Shown: in pieces, positions 32,877 through 41,930 of the stretch
Layout of the letters: each line of letters begins with the position of its first letter
Numbering within the stretch: position 1 is the first letter of the stretch
From: Porphyromonadaceae bacterium H1
Lineage (GTDB): Bacteria > Bacteroidota > Bacteroidia > Bacteroidales > Paludibacteraceae
Reading direction: 5' to 3'
DNA length: 64,000 nt
Assembly: GCA_001653155.1 (NCBI GenBank)
Contig: BDEJ01000007.1
Location: forward strand, 1-64,000
Program-made: the position numbers and the translations under genes
The notes under the pieces: model-generated
The model's input: the letters and a program-made list of their open reading frames with translations, nothing else
What the model was told of the DNA's origin: nothing
Databases searched by the model: none

Positions 32877-33545
32877 ATGAATTCAACGATTGTAAAACTT
32901 GTTTTTTCTATAGGAGTATCTTTAGCTACTCTTTTTGCAGTGGCTTGGTTGTATTCCTCCTCCTCTTCATCTTCGATTAAAATGTCGGGAGGATATATTC
33001 TTACTCAATCTCCTGCTTTAGGGCAATTGAAAGCCCCTAAGTTCTCTACACCGCAGGTAGACAGATCAGAAATCTCCTATAAGCCATCGCTTAATCGGAC
33101 GATACAAGATGAGATAGAGGATGCCGTAGTGTTTAAACCTCGTTCGGTCGCAAAACCCTCTCGAAGGAATAATAGTGAAGGAGCTTTGACCATGGATGTG
33201 AATCCTAACTTTGATATTCGTCCCGCTAATGTTGATAGAGTGCCGAAAGCTCAAAGTTTAGCTGTCGAAGGTAATCCTGCAATAGCTTTATTGAGCCCTC
33301 AGCCTGTTGTTACCTCAAAATCGAGAGAAGTTGCTGCACAGACTTCCTATGGATTTCAATCGATTAAGCCTGCGAACTACAGACCTAATCTTCTTTCTGA
33401 GGGTGGCGGTGGATCTGTGGTCGATCCCGGAGGCGATGACGATGATTTGACCCCTATACCTGTTGGAAATGGACTCGGATTCTTGATTACGATGGGGCTG
33501 CTTTATGCCTTGTTCGTTTCGAGAAGGCGGATTTTTACAGCTTGA
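32877..33545 (+). CDS. small membrane protein with a C-terminal anchor-like tail
   Basis: The 222-residue protein has an N-terminal hydrophobic segment (about 8-26, followed by a run of serines). The middle is low-complexity, rich in proline, serine and arginine. It ends with G-G-G-D-D-D-D-like acidic residues, P-I-P-V-G-N-G-L-G-F-L and a hydrophobic helix followed by S-R-R-R. The last part resembles the P-V/L-G-D-G-hydrophobic-RRR tails found at the ends of many Bacteroidota surface proteins, which may be membrane anchors or processing signals. It probably shares the transcript of the upstream surface protein. Function unknown. Confidence 0.75.
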   Translation: MNSTIVKLVFSIGVSLATLFAVAWLYSSSSSSSIKMSGGYILTQSPALGQLKAPKFSTPQVDRSEISYKPSLNRTIQDEIEDAVVFKPRSVAKPSRRNNSEGALTMDVNPNFDIRPANVDRVPKAQSLAVEGNPAIALLSPQPVVTSKSREVAAQTSYGFQSIKPANYRPNLLSEGGGGSVVDPGGDDDDLTPIPVGNGLGFLITMGLLYALFVSRRRIFTA

Positions 33546-33567
33546 AGCAGTTACACTGCTTTTTATT
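33545..33567 (+). terminator. intrinsic terminator
   Basis: AAGCAGT (33545-33551) pairs with ACTGCTT (33555-33561) around a three-base loop, followed by TTTATTATA. It lies directly at the stop of the small membrane protein. Confidence 0.7.
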
Positions 33568-33678
33568 ATAAGGGCTTTTTGTACATGTTTATCTTGTGCA
33601 GGAAGCCTTTCTTGTTTTGTACCTTTCTCTTTTCGTAAAATACCCATAAATCGGGAACACTATTCCGGTGAATTTTCG

Positions 33679-33686
33679 TACCTTTG
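33679..33686 (+). promoter_or_regulatory. -7 element TACCTTTG for the nagB-type gene
   Basis: TACCTTTG matches TAnnTTTG and lies 33 bp before ATG 33719. No strong -33 element is apparent at the expected spacing. Confidence 0.55.
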
Positions 33687-33718
33687 CATTTCACCTATAA
33701 AACATATTATTTACATAA

Positions 33719-35653
33719 ATGGGACGATTAAATTTACTAGAAGAAACCCGGTTTGAGAAACTACCGGTAAGCGTGTTTCCCGATGCTTCTACCGCTTCGA
33801 TAGCTGTTGCAAAGCGGATTGCAGATCTCATCAGAGAGAAACAAAAGAAAGGTGAGCAGGCTGTATTAGGGCTTGCTACGGGATCTACTCCCGTAAAAGT
33901 TTATTCGGAACTCGTACGGCTCCACAAGGAGGAAGGTTTGAGTTTCCAGAATGTGGTAACATTTAACCTCGATGAGTACTACCCTATGCAGCCTGATTCT
34001 GCACAGAGCTACGTTACCTTCATGAGGAAAAAACTCTTCGATCACGTTGATATTAAAGAAGAGAACATTAATATTCCGGATGGAAATCTTAAGTTGGAAG
34101 ATATTCCGGAGTTTTGTATCAATTATGAACAAAAAATCAGTGATTTTGGAGGAATCGATCTCCAGATATTAGGGATTGGGCGTACGGGACACATCGGTTT
34201 TAACGAACCGGGTTCGGCCCCTAATTCGGGTACTCGTCTTGTTACTCTCAACGACTTGACTCGTAGAGATGCTTCGCATGATTTTGGCTCGAAAGAAAAT
34301 GTGCCCACCAAAGCTATCACAATGGGTGTCGGTACGATATTTAAGGCCCGTGAAATTATTTTGATGGCTTCGGGTGAAAAGAAGGCCGAAATTATCAAAA
34401 AAACAGTTGAAGGAAATATTTCAGCCGATGTGCCGGCTACCTACTTGCAGCTTTCGGATAATGTGGAGGTCATACTGGATACTAATGCAGCTTCGCTGCT
34501 TACGCGTTTTGATACTCCGTGGTTAGTAAAAGATTGTGATTGGGACGACCGTAAATTCGTGAAAAAAGCTGTAGTTTGGCTTGCTCAAAAAGTTGAGAAA
34601 CCTATACTCAAGCTTACCGAAGACGATTACAACAACAACGGTATGGCAGAATTGGCTACTATTAAAGGGCCGGTTTACAACATCAATATTGATATTTTCA
34701 ACCAGTTGCAACATACCATAACCGGTTGGCCGGGCGGTAAGCCGAATGCGGACGACAGTCAACGTCCGGAGCGTGCTATTCCCGCACGGAAGCGCTCTAT
34801 TATTTTCTCGCCTCACCCGGATGATGATGTAATTTCCATGGGAGGAACTTTCATCCGTCTTGCCGACCAGGGACACGAAGTGCATGTAGCTTATCAGACT
34901 TCAGGGAATACGGCTGTTTGGGACGATGATGCATTACGTTTTATCGAATTTACGACCGACTTCTTGAAGGTGGAAGGTATGGATACTTCTAAAATGGAGG
35001 CTCTGTACAGCAAAGCTCGTAACTTTATTGCCAATAAGAAACCCAATCAACTCGATATTGAAGAGATCCTAACTGTAAAGGGTTTGATTCGTAAGGGAGA
35101 AGCTATTGCGGGAGCTCGTTTTGCAGGTTTACCCGATGAGCGCATCCACTTCCAAAACCTGCCTTTTTATTTGAAATCGAAAGGTAGCGGACAGGTGGAT
35201 TACGAAGAAGATATCCGTCAAACCATGGATCTGTTGCAATCGGTAAAGCCTCATCAGATTTTTGCTGCCGGAGACTTTGCGGATCCTCATGGAACGCATA
35301 AGGTTTGTTTTGATATTATATACGAAGCTTTGTGCCGTCTCCGCAAAACGGAAGCGTGGACCAAGGATTGCTGGCTGTGGCTCTATCGTGGAGCTTGGCA
35401 TGAATTCGAAATTCACGAAATAGAAATGGCTGTGCCTCTTTCGCCTCAGGAAGTGTTGCGGAAGCGCTATGCAATTTTCAAACACCAGTCGCAAAAAGAT
35501 ATTCCCGTTTACCCGGGCGACGACGAACGCGAGTTTTGGGTGCGTGCCGAAGATCGTACGCGCGAAACGGCTCAGCTCTATGATAAACTCGGAATGGCTG
35601 AGTATGAGTCTATCGAAGCTTTTGTTCGCTGGAAATTTGACGAAGAAGCTTAA
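33719..35653 (+). CDS. nagB: glucosamine-6-phosphate deaminase fused to an LmbE-like deacetylase domain
   Basis: The 644-residue protein joins two enzymes. Residues about 15-270 are NagB: G-L-A-T-G-S-T-P-V near the start, F-N-L-D-E-Y, and G-I-G-R-T-G-H-I-G-F-N-E-P-G-S with the catalytic His. NagB converts glucosamine-6-phosphate to fructose-6-phosphate and ammonia. Residues about 360-640 are an LmbE/PIG-L-type domain with the metal-binding H-P-D-D-D near 365 and D-P-H-G-T-H near 523. The domain could remove acetyl groups from an amino sugar before deamination. This fusion is a known Bacteroidota arrangement. ATG 33719 follows a promoter, and a strong terminator follows the gene. Confidence 0.93.
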   Translation: MGRLNLLEETRFEKLPVSVFPDASTASIAVAKRIADLIREKQKKGEQAVLGLATGSTPVKVYSELVRLHKEEGLSFQNVVTFNLDEYYPMQPDSAQSYVTFMRKKLFDHVDIKEENINIPDGNLKLEDIPEFCINYEQKISDFGGIDLQILGIGRTGHIGFNEPGSAPNSGTRLVTLNDLTRRDASHDFGSKENVPTKAITMGVGTIFKAREIILMASGEKKAEIIKKTVEGNISADVPATYLQLSDNVEVILDTNAASLLTRFDTPWLVKDCDWDDRKFVKKAVVWLAQKVEKPILKLTEDDYNNNGMAELATIKGPVYNINIDIFNQLQHTITGWPGGKPNADDSQRPERAIPARKRSIIFSPHPDDDVISMGGTFIRLADQGHEVHVAYQTSGNTAVWDDDALRFIEFTTDFLKVEGMDTSKMEALYSKARNFIANKKPNQLDIEEILTVKGLIRKGEAIAGARFAGLPDERIHFQNLPFYLKSKGSGQVDYEEDIRQTMDLLQSVKPHQIFAAGDFADPHGTHKVCFDIIYEALCRLRKTEAWTKDCWLWLYRGAWHEFEIHEIEMAVPLSPQEVLRKRYAIFKHQSQKDIPVYPGDDEREFWVRAEDRTRETAQLYDKLGMAEYESIEAFVRWKFDEEA

Positions 35654-35676
35654 ATTAGAACCTGCTACTGGAAGAA

Positions 35677-35716
35677 ATAGGGATTGCTCTCAAAGTGAGC
35701 AATCCCTATCTTTTTA
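35677..35716 (+). terminator. intrinsic terminator after the nagB-type gene
   Basis: ATAGGGATTGCTC (35677-35689) pairs with GAGCAATCCCTAT (35697-35709), a 13-bp perfect stem, followed by CTTTTTA. Confidence 0.9.
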
Positions 35717-35741
35717 TAGGATATTCAAAACGCAGGATCGT

Positions 35742-35773
35742 TTTGCAAACTTATACTCTTTATCGTATATTTG
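35742..35773 (+). promoter_or_regulatory. promoter of the hybrid two-component regulator
   Basis: TATATTTG at 35766-35773 is a match to TAnnTTTG, with TTTG at 35742-35745 and a 20-bp spacer. ATG 35807 follows. No copy of the palindrome found upstream of the receptor and GH2 genes is seen here. Confidence 0.6.
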
Positions 35774-35806
35774 CTTTTTAAACTGTTTATCTGTCGTCAG
35801 AAAGTT

Positions 35807-38800
35807 ATGATATATTGGAAGCAGTTGTTTAAGTCCTTTCGCCCGGAAGCTCTTCGCCTATCGTCCCGAAGTGTCTTCCGGAATTATGTGCTCGTTACGA
35901 TTTTGTTCTTATGTGTATGCTCTGAAATTGCTGTGGGACAAGAACTGATTGATGTCCGGGTGATTGGGCCTGTGCAGGGTTTGAGTCAATCTTCGGTACT
36001 GAGTGTACATCAGGATAGTCTGGGGTTTATCTGGATTGCTACACGCGACGGATTGAATATGTACGACGGAAACAAGATAACAATATACAGAAATGAACCG
36101 GAAAACCCTCAAAGCATTTCAGGAAGCAGCATAAATGATATTTGCGATGCTCCGGGAGGTAATGTTTGGCTTGCTCATAATAAAGGGCTGAGTTTGTTTG
36201 ACCGACGGAAGGAAGTTTTCCGTAACTATTGGGTCGGCGGTTTGCCCGATAATGAGATACGCTCGATTGTTGTGATTGATGATAACATATGGGCTTGCGG
36301 ATGGACGGGGGTCTATGTTTATGACAAGCGAAAGGATTGCTTTGTTCGGGCGGAATCAACATCCGAACTAAGCGCCAGGGTTTTATCTTCCTCCGTCTCT
36401 CTGATACGAAAAGCTCCGAAAACAAACGAACTATGGATCGGAACAACTACCCGGGGACTTTTTCGTTATAATACGGCAACCGATCGTATGGAACATTGTC
36501 CCGGTGTTTTTGCTAAAAACTCCACAATTTCCCAGAAGGAGCGAATTGAGGATATTCTTTTTCACCCGAATGGCAAAGCTTACATTGCTACTTATGGAAA
36601 CGGTATCTATGAGTGCGATCAAGCTGCCAGAATCCTGAGAAAATGGACCTCGGAAACTCTGTCTCAAACAAGTATTAACAACATTCGTTCCTTGGGCCTC
36701 GATAAAGACGGACGAATTTGGATTGGAGGGTTTGACGGGCTCTCTTTGCTGGATCCTGAGCAGGGACTTATCTCTCCTGTAAGTATTCGGAACGAATCGT
36801 ACATCCTTCAGAATCCATCCATTAGGTCTTTGTTTGTGGATCGGAATGCTTCCGTTTGGATTGGTACTTACCACGATGGCTTACTGTTGTATGATCAGTA
36901 TTTTGCCCGCTTCAGGATGAACTATATCAGTGGAGGAGCTTTGCGAAACTCGCATAGTATCGTCAGTGCTTTTGCTCATTGCGCGGGAAAGCTTTTTGTG
37001 GCAACAGAGAACGGCCTTTTACTTCAATATGACGAAAGAACTGGGCTTAGCGATAAAATTGAAATTCGAGATAAGAAAGGCAGCCCTGTTGTCATCAAAT
37101 CGCTTTATTACGATGAAGAAAATGCTGCTTTGTGGATTGGTTCTTTGCGTAATGGCTTGTTTTGCTTACGAAACAAAAAAGTGCTATCCGAAGGCTTAGA
37201 GGAGCTTGGAGTAATTAATCATATCAATTTGGCGTCTGAGGGCTCTCTCTGGTTGCTCTCCGACCGAGGGGGCGCATTAAATTTATATGATGTTCGTCGG
37301 CGAGAGTTAATGGCTTTTCCTGCACAAAAAGCATTACATGCTTTACTTGCTAGCAACAAAGGGAAATTTCTTACCCAACTTGAAGGTAAGCGCTTTTTGC
37401 TGTCGAGCGAAGGTGGTGGGCTCATTTTGATGGAAAATCAGGAGCAGGGAACAGCGAAACAAATCGATATCGGGACAAGTAAGGTGAACCATGCCTTTCA
37501 GCACCAGGGTAATATTTATGTCTCCACTAATGGAGAGGGGCTTTTGGTATTAAATTCTAACTTGGAAGTTGTAAGGCGTTATACAACCCGTGATGGATTA
37601 CTTAATAATATTGTGCATGGTATCGTGTCTGCCGACGAGGCCTTGTGGATTGCCTGTATCAATGGAATTTCACGCTTCTCGAAGCAGAACGGTTTTGAAA
37701 ATTATTACATAAAAAACGGTTTCCCGCTTTCGCAGCTCAACGGAAATTTATACTATAATCCGGCAGATGGAAAGATTCTTGCAGGAGGAAAGGACGCCTG
37801 GCTCTCCTTCGATCCGCGCCGTGTCTATAAAAATCCGTTCAAGCCTTCTATTTATATCTCTGGCATAAAAGTCAATAACCGTCCTTTGTCCTTGCATGAT
37901 GAGGACCTTACGGAACTTGACCTCAAGTATCATGAGACCTCGCTAACGCTCGAACTTGTCGGTTTGAATTATCTGATGCCCGAAAATAACAGTTATCGCT
38001 ATAAACTCGAAGGGATTGATAATACTTGGAAGTACATCGGGGCAAATGGCCTCGTGGAATACAGTCGCATACCGAGTGGAAAGTACGTATTCAAAGCCCA
38101 AGCCAGTAACAACGACGGTGTTTGGAGTGATGCCGTTTTGGAGCTGCCTGTTCATGTACATCCCCCCTTCTGGCTTTCGGCACAGGCTTTTGTCCTGTAT
38201 GTTCTTGTCCTGATTCTTACCTTGTGGTTGCTTTGGCGCAATGCCCTTAAAAGGGCCCGCCTGCATCACGATCTTCGGATTAAAGAGTTGGAGAAGCAAC
38301 GTATAGACGAGCAGCATCGTATGAAGGTAAAATATTTTACCGATATCAGTCATGAGATCAGAACGCCCTTGATGCTTATTCTCAGTCCTGTGGAAGAGAT
38401 ACTCGAAGATGAAAAACTAAAACCCTCACAGAGAAAAAAGATACAGAATATCCAATATCACGGAAACAATTTACTGCAATTAGTCAACCAATTGCTTGAA
38501 ATTAACCGGATAGAGATGAAGAAGGAGAAGTTGGAAGAAGTACCGGTGCTATTGAAGAACTTTCTGGAGAAGGTAAACAGTTCTTTTGCTTCGTTAGCCG
38601 CCAGAAATGGAATTGATTGGAAAGCAGATATGTCGGAGCTTTGTGAAGAGGCACTTTTTCTGGACAAAAAGAAAATCGAGAAGATTGTACTCAATCTGTT
38701 GTCTAACGCAATGAAGTATACTCCTAAAGGAGGACAAGTTTCCTTCGCCGTGAGGACCATACCCGATGATTTGTCTTCCTATACGGTTTACATCGATGTG

Positions 38801-39913
38801 GAGGATACGGGAATCGGGATTCCGGCCGAATCCCTTCCCTATATTTTCGAACGCTTTTACAAGGCCGATACCAAGGAGGGGAGCGGAAGCGGTATCGGGC
38901 TTTCTTTGGTGAAAACCATTGTGGAAGAATTGCTGGGGGGGCAGATAAAAGTTATCAGTACCCCCGAGAAAGGAAGTAAATTTTCGGTCGTGATACCTGC
39001 AGTGAAAAGTGCAGCCGGAGAAAGTCCTGTTGCACTTGACTGCTTTGAGCTTCCTCCTCAACTTTCGATGGACGTGGAAGCCGAAGCAGACTCGTATGTG
39101 GAGATGGATACTGCCGATAAAACCTACACTGTTTTGCTTGTTGAGGATAATGCATTGTTGCGTAATTCCTTGTTTGACAAATTGCAAAAAAACTTTCGTG
39201 TACTTTGTGCTTCTTCGGCCGAAGAGGCTGCGGATAGTTTGCAGGAGGAGGATATCGATTTAGTTGTATCGGATATTATGTTACCGGGTAAAAGCGGGAA
39301 GGAGCTTTGTGCGGAGATGAAATCGAATATCCTCACCAGCCACATCGCAGTGATTCTGCTAACAGCTATTCAGCAGGAAGAAAGTAAGCTCGAGAGTCTC
39401 GAATTGGGCGCCGACGATTATTTAATCAAACCCGTTTCCAATAAAGAGCTTTATTTGCGTATAATGAACATCCTGCAACGCAGGGAGCAGTTGCGGGAGC
39501 TTTATCTTAAAAGGCCGAATGCTTCAGCGGGTTATGAGCCTCGTTTTAATAAGTACGACAATCGTTTGCTGGAACAGATTGATGAGGAAATCGGAAAAAA
39601 TCTCGATAATGATGCTTACAGTATAGAGGACTTAAGTCGTGCGGTAGCTCTCAGTCGGGTGCATCTTTTTCGGAAAATGAAGAAGCTTCTTGGTATTTCG
39701 CCTTCGCGCTATTTGCGGAACTTTCGTTTACGAAAGGCTGTGGAGATTCTTTTGGTGGAGGATCTGCGCATTACGGAGTTGGCTTATCGTGTGGGCTTTC
39801 AGGATCCGAATTATTTTCTTAAATGTTTTAAGGAACTCTACGGCGTTTCGCCCGGACAGTATTCCAAGAAACTGAACGAAGAAGCCGCTAACGCTCGAAA
39901 TACCCCCAAATAA
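35807..39913 (+). CDS. hybrid two-component system regulator (HTCS)
   Basis: The 1368-residue protein has an N-terminal membrane/signal segment, then a periplasmic sensor of about a dozen propeller repeats with the W-I-G-T/S-x-x-x-G-L word, then a Y_Y_Y domain (to about 785). A membrane helix (about 792-810) leads to a histidine kinase with S-H-E-I-R-T-P-L (about 848) and an ATPase with N-L-L-S-N-A-M-K-Y and D-T-G-I-G-I-P. A receiver has its Asp in V-V-S-D-I-M-L-P (about 1153), and an AraC-type DNA-binding domain (about 1255-1360) ends the protein. HTCS proteins sense oligosaccharides and switch on neighbouring glycan-use genes. It likely controls the operon at 39888-49374 and the GH2 gene. 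ATG 35807 is preferred over an upstream TTG. Its end overlaps the converging gene by 26 bp. Confidence 0.95.
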   Translation: MIYWKQLFKSFRPEALRLSSRSVFRNYVLVTILFLCVCSEIAVGQELIDVRVIGPVQGLSQSSVLSVHQDSLGFIWIATRDGLNMYDGNKITIYRNEPENPQSISGSSINDICDAPGGNVWLAHNKGLSLFDRRKEVFRNYWVGGLPDNEIRSIVVIDDNIWACGWTGVYVYDKRKDCFVRAESTSELSARVLSSSVSLIRKAPKTNELWIGTTTRGLFRYNTATDRMEHCPGVFAKNSTISQKERIEDILFHPNGKAYIATYGNGIYECDQAARILRKWTSETLSQTSINNIRSLGLDKDGRIWIGGFDGLSLLDPEQGLISPVSIRNESYILQNPSIRSLFVDRNASVWIGTYHDGLLLYDQYFARFRMNYISGGALRNSHSIVSAFAHCAGKLFVATENGLLLQYDERTGLSDKIEIRDKKGSPVVIKSLYYDEENAALWIGSLRNGLFCLRNKKVLSEGLEELGVINHINLASEGSLWLLSDRGGALNLYDVRRRELMAFPAQKALHALLASNKGKFLTQLEGKRFLLSSEGGGLILMENQEQGTAKQIDIGTSKVNHAFQHQGNIYVSTNGEGLLVLNSNLEVVRRYTTRDGLLNNIVHGIVSADEALWIACINGISRFSKQNGFENYYIKNGFPLSQLNGNLYYNPADGKILAGGKDAWLSFDPRRVYKNPFKPSIYISGIKVNNRPLSLHDEDLTELDLKYHETSLTLELVGLNYLMPENNSYRYKLEGIDNTWKYIGANGLVEYSRIPSGKYVFKAQASNNDGVWSDAVLELPVHVHPPFWLSAQAFVLYVLVLILTLWLLWRNALKRARLHHDLRIKELEKQRIDEQHRMKVKYFTDISHEIRTPLMLILSPVEEILEDEKLKPSQRKKIQNIQYHGNNLLQLVNQLLEINRIEMKKEKLEEVPVLLKNFLEKVNSSFASLAARNGIDWKADMSELCEEALFLDKKKIEKIVLNLLSNAMKYTPKGGQVSFAVRTIPDDLSSYTVYIDVEDTGIGIPAESLPYIFERFYKADTKEGSGSGIGLSLVKTIVEELLGGQIKVISTPEKGSKFSVVIPAVKSAAGESPVALDCFELPPQLSMDVEAEADSYVEMDTADKTYTVLLVEDNALLRNSLFDKLQKNFRVLCASSAEEAADSLQEEDIDLVVSDIMLPGKSGKELCAEMKSNILTSHIAVILLTAIQQEESKLESLELGADDYLIKPVSNKELYLRIMNILQRREQLRELYLKRPNASAGYEPRFNKYDNRLLEQIDEEIGKNLDNDAYSIEDLSRAVALSRVHLFRKMKKLLGISPSRYLRNFRLRKAVEILLVEDLRITELAYRVGFQDPNYFLKCFKELYGVSPGQYSKKLNEEAANARNTPK

Positions 39914-41927
39914 AACAGAATTTTTTGTCGAAACAAGCCTCGATTTTCTGTTCGGAAAGAACTTTTATACGACCCTCACCAGCCAGTTTTATAAATTTTG
40001 CATTCTTCTCAAGTGCAACAGGGAGAGCATAGTTGGCACTCGAATCCTCGGTATTCTCTCTGAATAGAAGGAAATAGATGCGTTTCTGTGTACGGCTTAT
40101 GAAGCCACTGAAACTATAGCCGTCAGGCATTGCACCGATAGGGTGGATGATGCCTTGTTGCATCAGGCTTCGCTCTTGCTTCCACGTGTTTATGAGTGCT
40201 GCGACGGAGAAAGCTTCTTCCGGTAGGCCGGTAGCTTCGAACCAAGCCAGTGGCTGTGCCATCATGGCAGTGGCAAACTGGTAGTCGAATGGGACGTTGA
40301 TCGGTTGTAAAGGATCGTCTGCCGGATATTTGTCTGTGTTGCGCCACTTGTTCAACCATTCTATTTGCAGGCGTTGTGCAGGCAGGTATCTCGATAGTAG
40401 CCAGAGATTTCGCAAGCTCAGATGTGGGTAGTAGTTGCCCCAATCGGTATATCGATTTTCGAGAAAGATGCTTCCCAATCGATTGAAAAAGAAGTATCCT
40501 CCTCGTTTACCGGCTGTTACATCCATGTTGAAACGGAGCATTCCTTGAGTGCTGTCTGTTGCTTCGTTCAGCAGTTTACCGACACGTGTTTCGGCAGTTT
40601 TGTTTCCTATCTCGAGGCCGTCTATTTTAATCCAGGAGATATTTTGCGTTCGATGGAGTTTCACGAGGATGTTGCGGTCGCGTTCCCAATTGGCATAATT
40701 ATTTGCTTTGGATGGGTTGAACCATAAGCCCAGTTCTATTTGCAAAGAGCGAGCCTTGTCGGTAATGGGTTGGAGTCCTCTTGGAAAGCGTACTTTATTT
40801 ACCTGCCAGTCCTCCTCACTCCAGTCGTTCCAGAGTAATCCTTCTTTTTTCGAGGAGTTTTGCGAGAGACCTTGTTGCCAGCCGTCGTCAATCTGATAGT
40901 GCGTTACCCCAAGCCGGGCAGCAGCGTCGAGTTCTTTCAGAATAAATGCTTCGTTCACGCGGCTATCGCGGTTCCGATCGCCCCAAGTATTTACGGTGAA
41001 GCTGTTGTCTCTTTCCGGCAGATAGTGATGTACGGCCAGCTCGTATTGTTTGTAGAGAATCAGAGCTTCGTTTTCACTTGCGGCATGCAGGAGACTGAAT
41101 ATAGGATAGGCTTCTTGCCATTGATCCGAAGGGTTTGAATGGGTGTTTTCGAATCCCGGAGCATGGATTCGGATGCCGCTGAATTCAGTACTGAAATCGA
41201 ATCCGCAATAGGCGGCTTGAGCTTGTTGTATGGGCGATAATTTCACAAGTAGCTGTGCCCCTATATCGGAGTTCTTGCTGAGCGCCAGAAGAAGATTCCC
41301 TCGGTAATATTGCGCTTTCCGATAGGGCAATTCGTTTTGAAGGCTTACCGGGTTGCAGTGATGGTCGGTAGCCTCTCTGAAAGATACGATTTTTGTTGTG
41401 AGGTGCGGGGTTGCAAGCGGCAGGGCAAAGTAATGTGGAGCATGACCTTTGAGCAAAGCTGCATCTTCTATCAGATCGCCGTTAAGTCCTGTTTGAGTTG
41501 TGAAATATTCCGTTTTTCCTCTGACCGACAAGCGCCATTCGATGCCGGGTGTATTGTCGTATATGATTAAGCTGCGGCGTATTTCACAACTATCGTAGCG
41601 GACATATAAGTCAAGCCGGGTGGCAGCTACACTACGCTCCGTGGCCGGAAGGCGGCTTATTTGCTGCGACGTAAAACGGACTGTTCCCGCTTGTACCCGG
41701 TCGGGCAGAGCTTGCTTGTAGCTATGGAAGTATTTGCTACCGGATCGTTTGGACTGTATTAAGTTGAGTAATCCGTTTTCCCAGCGATAGTGCTGTTCGC
41801 TTAGCCCATCGTGTACTTTCAGCGTTTGTGCATCGAGCCAAATGAAAGCTTTGCTCTTCGCTGATGTCCCGAAGGTAAAAAGCGACAAGAGCAAAGCACT
41901 TAGGAGAATCCGACGATGGGCTAGCAT
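39888..41927 (-). CDS. alpha-galactosidase-like glycoside hydrolase (GH36-like, clan GH-D)
   Basis: The 679-residue protein has a signal peptide (about 1-23), an N-terminal beta-sandwich and a TIM barrel. In the barrel, D-D-G-W-Q (about 347-351) and W-I-K-I-D (Asp436, candidate nucleophile) follow the clan GH-D pattern. Asp495 in N-R-Y-T-D-W is a candidate acid/base. The usual GH36 motif around the acid/base is not intact, so the exact family and the sugar are uncertain. It is the last gene of the receptor operon, 3 bp after the phosphatase, and overlaps the end of the converging regulator gene. Confidence 0.82.
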   Translation of the reverse strand: MLAHRRILLSALLLSLFTFGTSAKSKAFIWLDAQTLKVHDGLSEQHYRWENGLLNLIQSKRSGSKYFHSYKQALPDRVQAGTVRFTSQQISRLPATERSVAATRLDLYVRYDSCEIRRSLIIYDNTPGIEWRLSVRGKTEYFTTQTGLNGDLIEDAALLKGHAPHYFALPLATPHLTTKIVSFREATDHHCNPVSLQNELPYRKAQYYRGNLLLALSKNSDIGAQLLVKLSPIQQAQAAYCGFDFSTEFSGIRIHAPGFENTHSNPSDQWQEAYPIFSLLHAASENEALILYKQYELAVHHYLPERDNSFTVNTWGDRNRDSRVNEAFILKELDAAARLGVTHYQIDDGWQQGLSQNSSKKEGLLWNDWSEEDWQVNKVRFPRGLQPITDKARSLQIELGLWFNPSKANNYANWERDRNILVKLHRTQNISWIKIDGLEIGNKTAETRVGKLLNEATDSTQGMLRFNMDVTAGKRGGYFFFNRLGSIFLENRYTDWGNYYPHLSLRNLWLLSRYLPAQRLQIEWLNKWRNTDKYPADDPLQPINVPFDYQFATAMMAQPLAWFEATGLPEEAFSVAALINTWKQERSLMQQGIIHPIGAMPDGYSFSGFISRTQKRIYFLLFRENTEDSSANYALPVALEKNAKFIKLAGEGRIKVLSEQKIEACFDKKFCFIWGYFER

Positions 41928-41930
41928 GAG

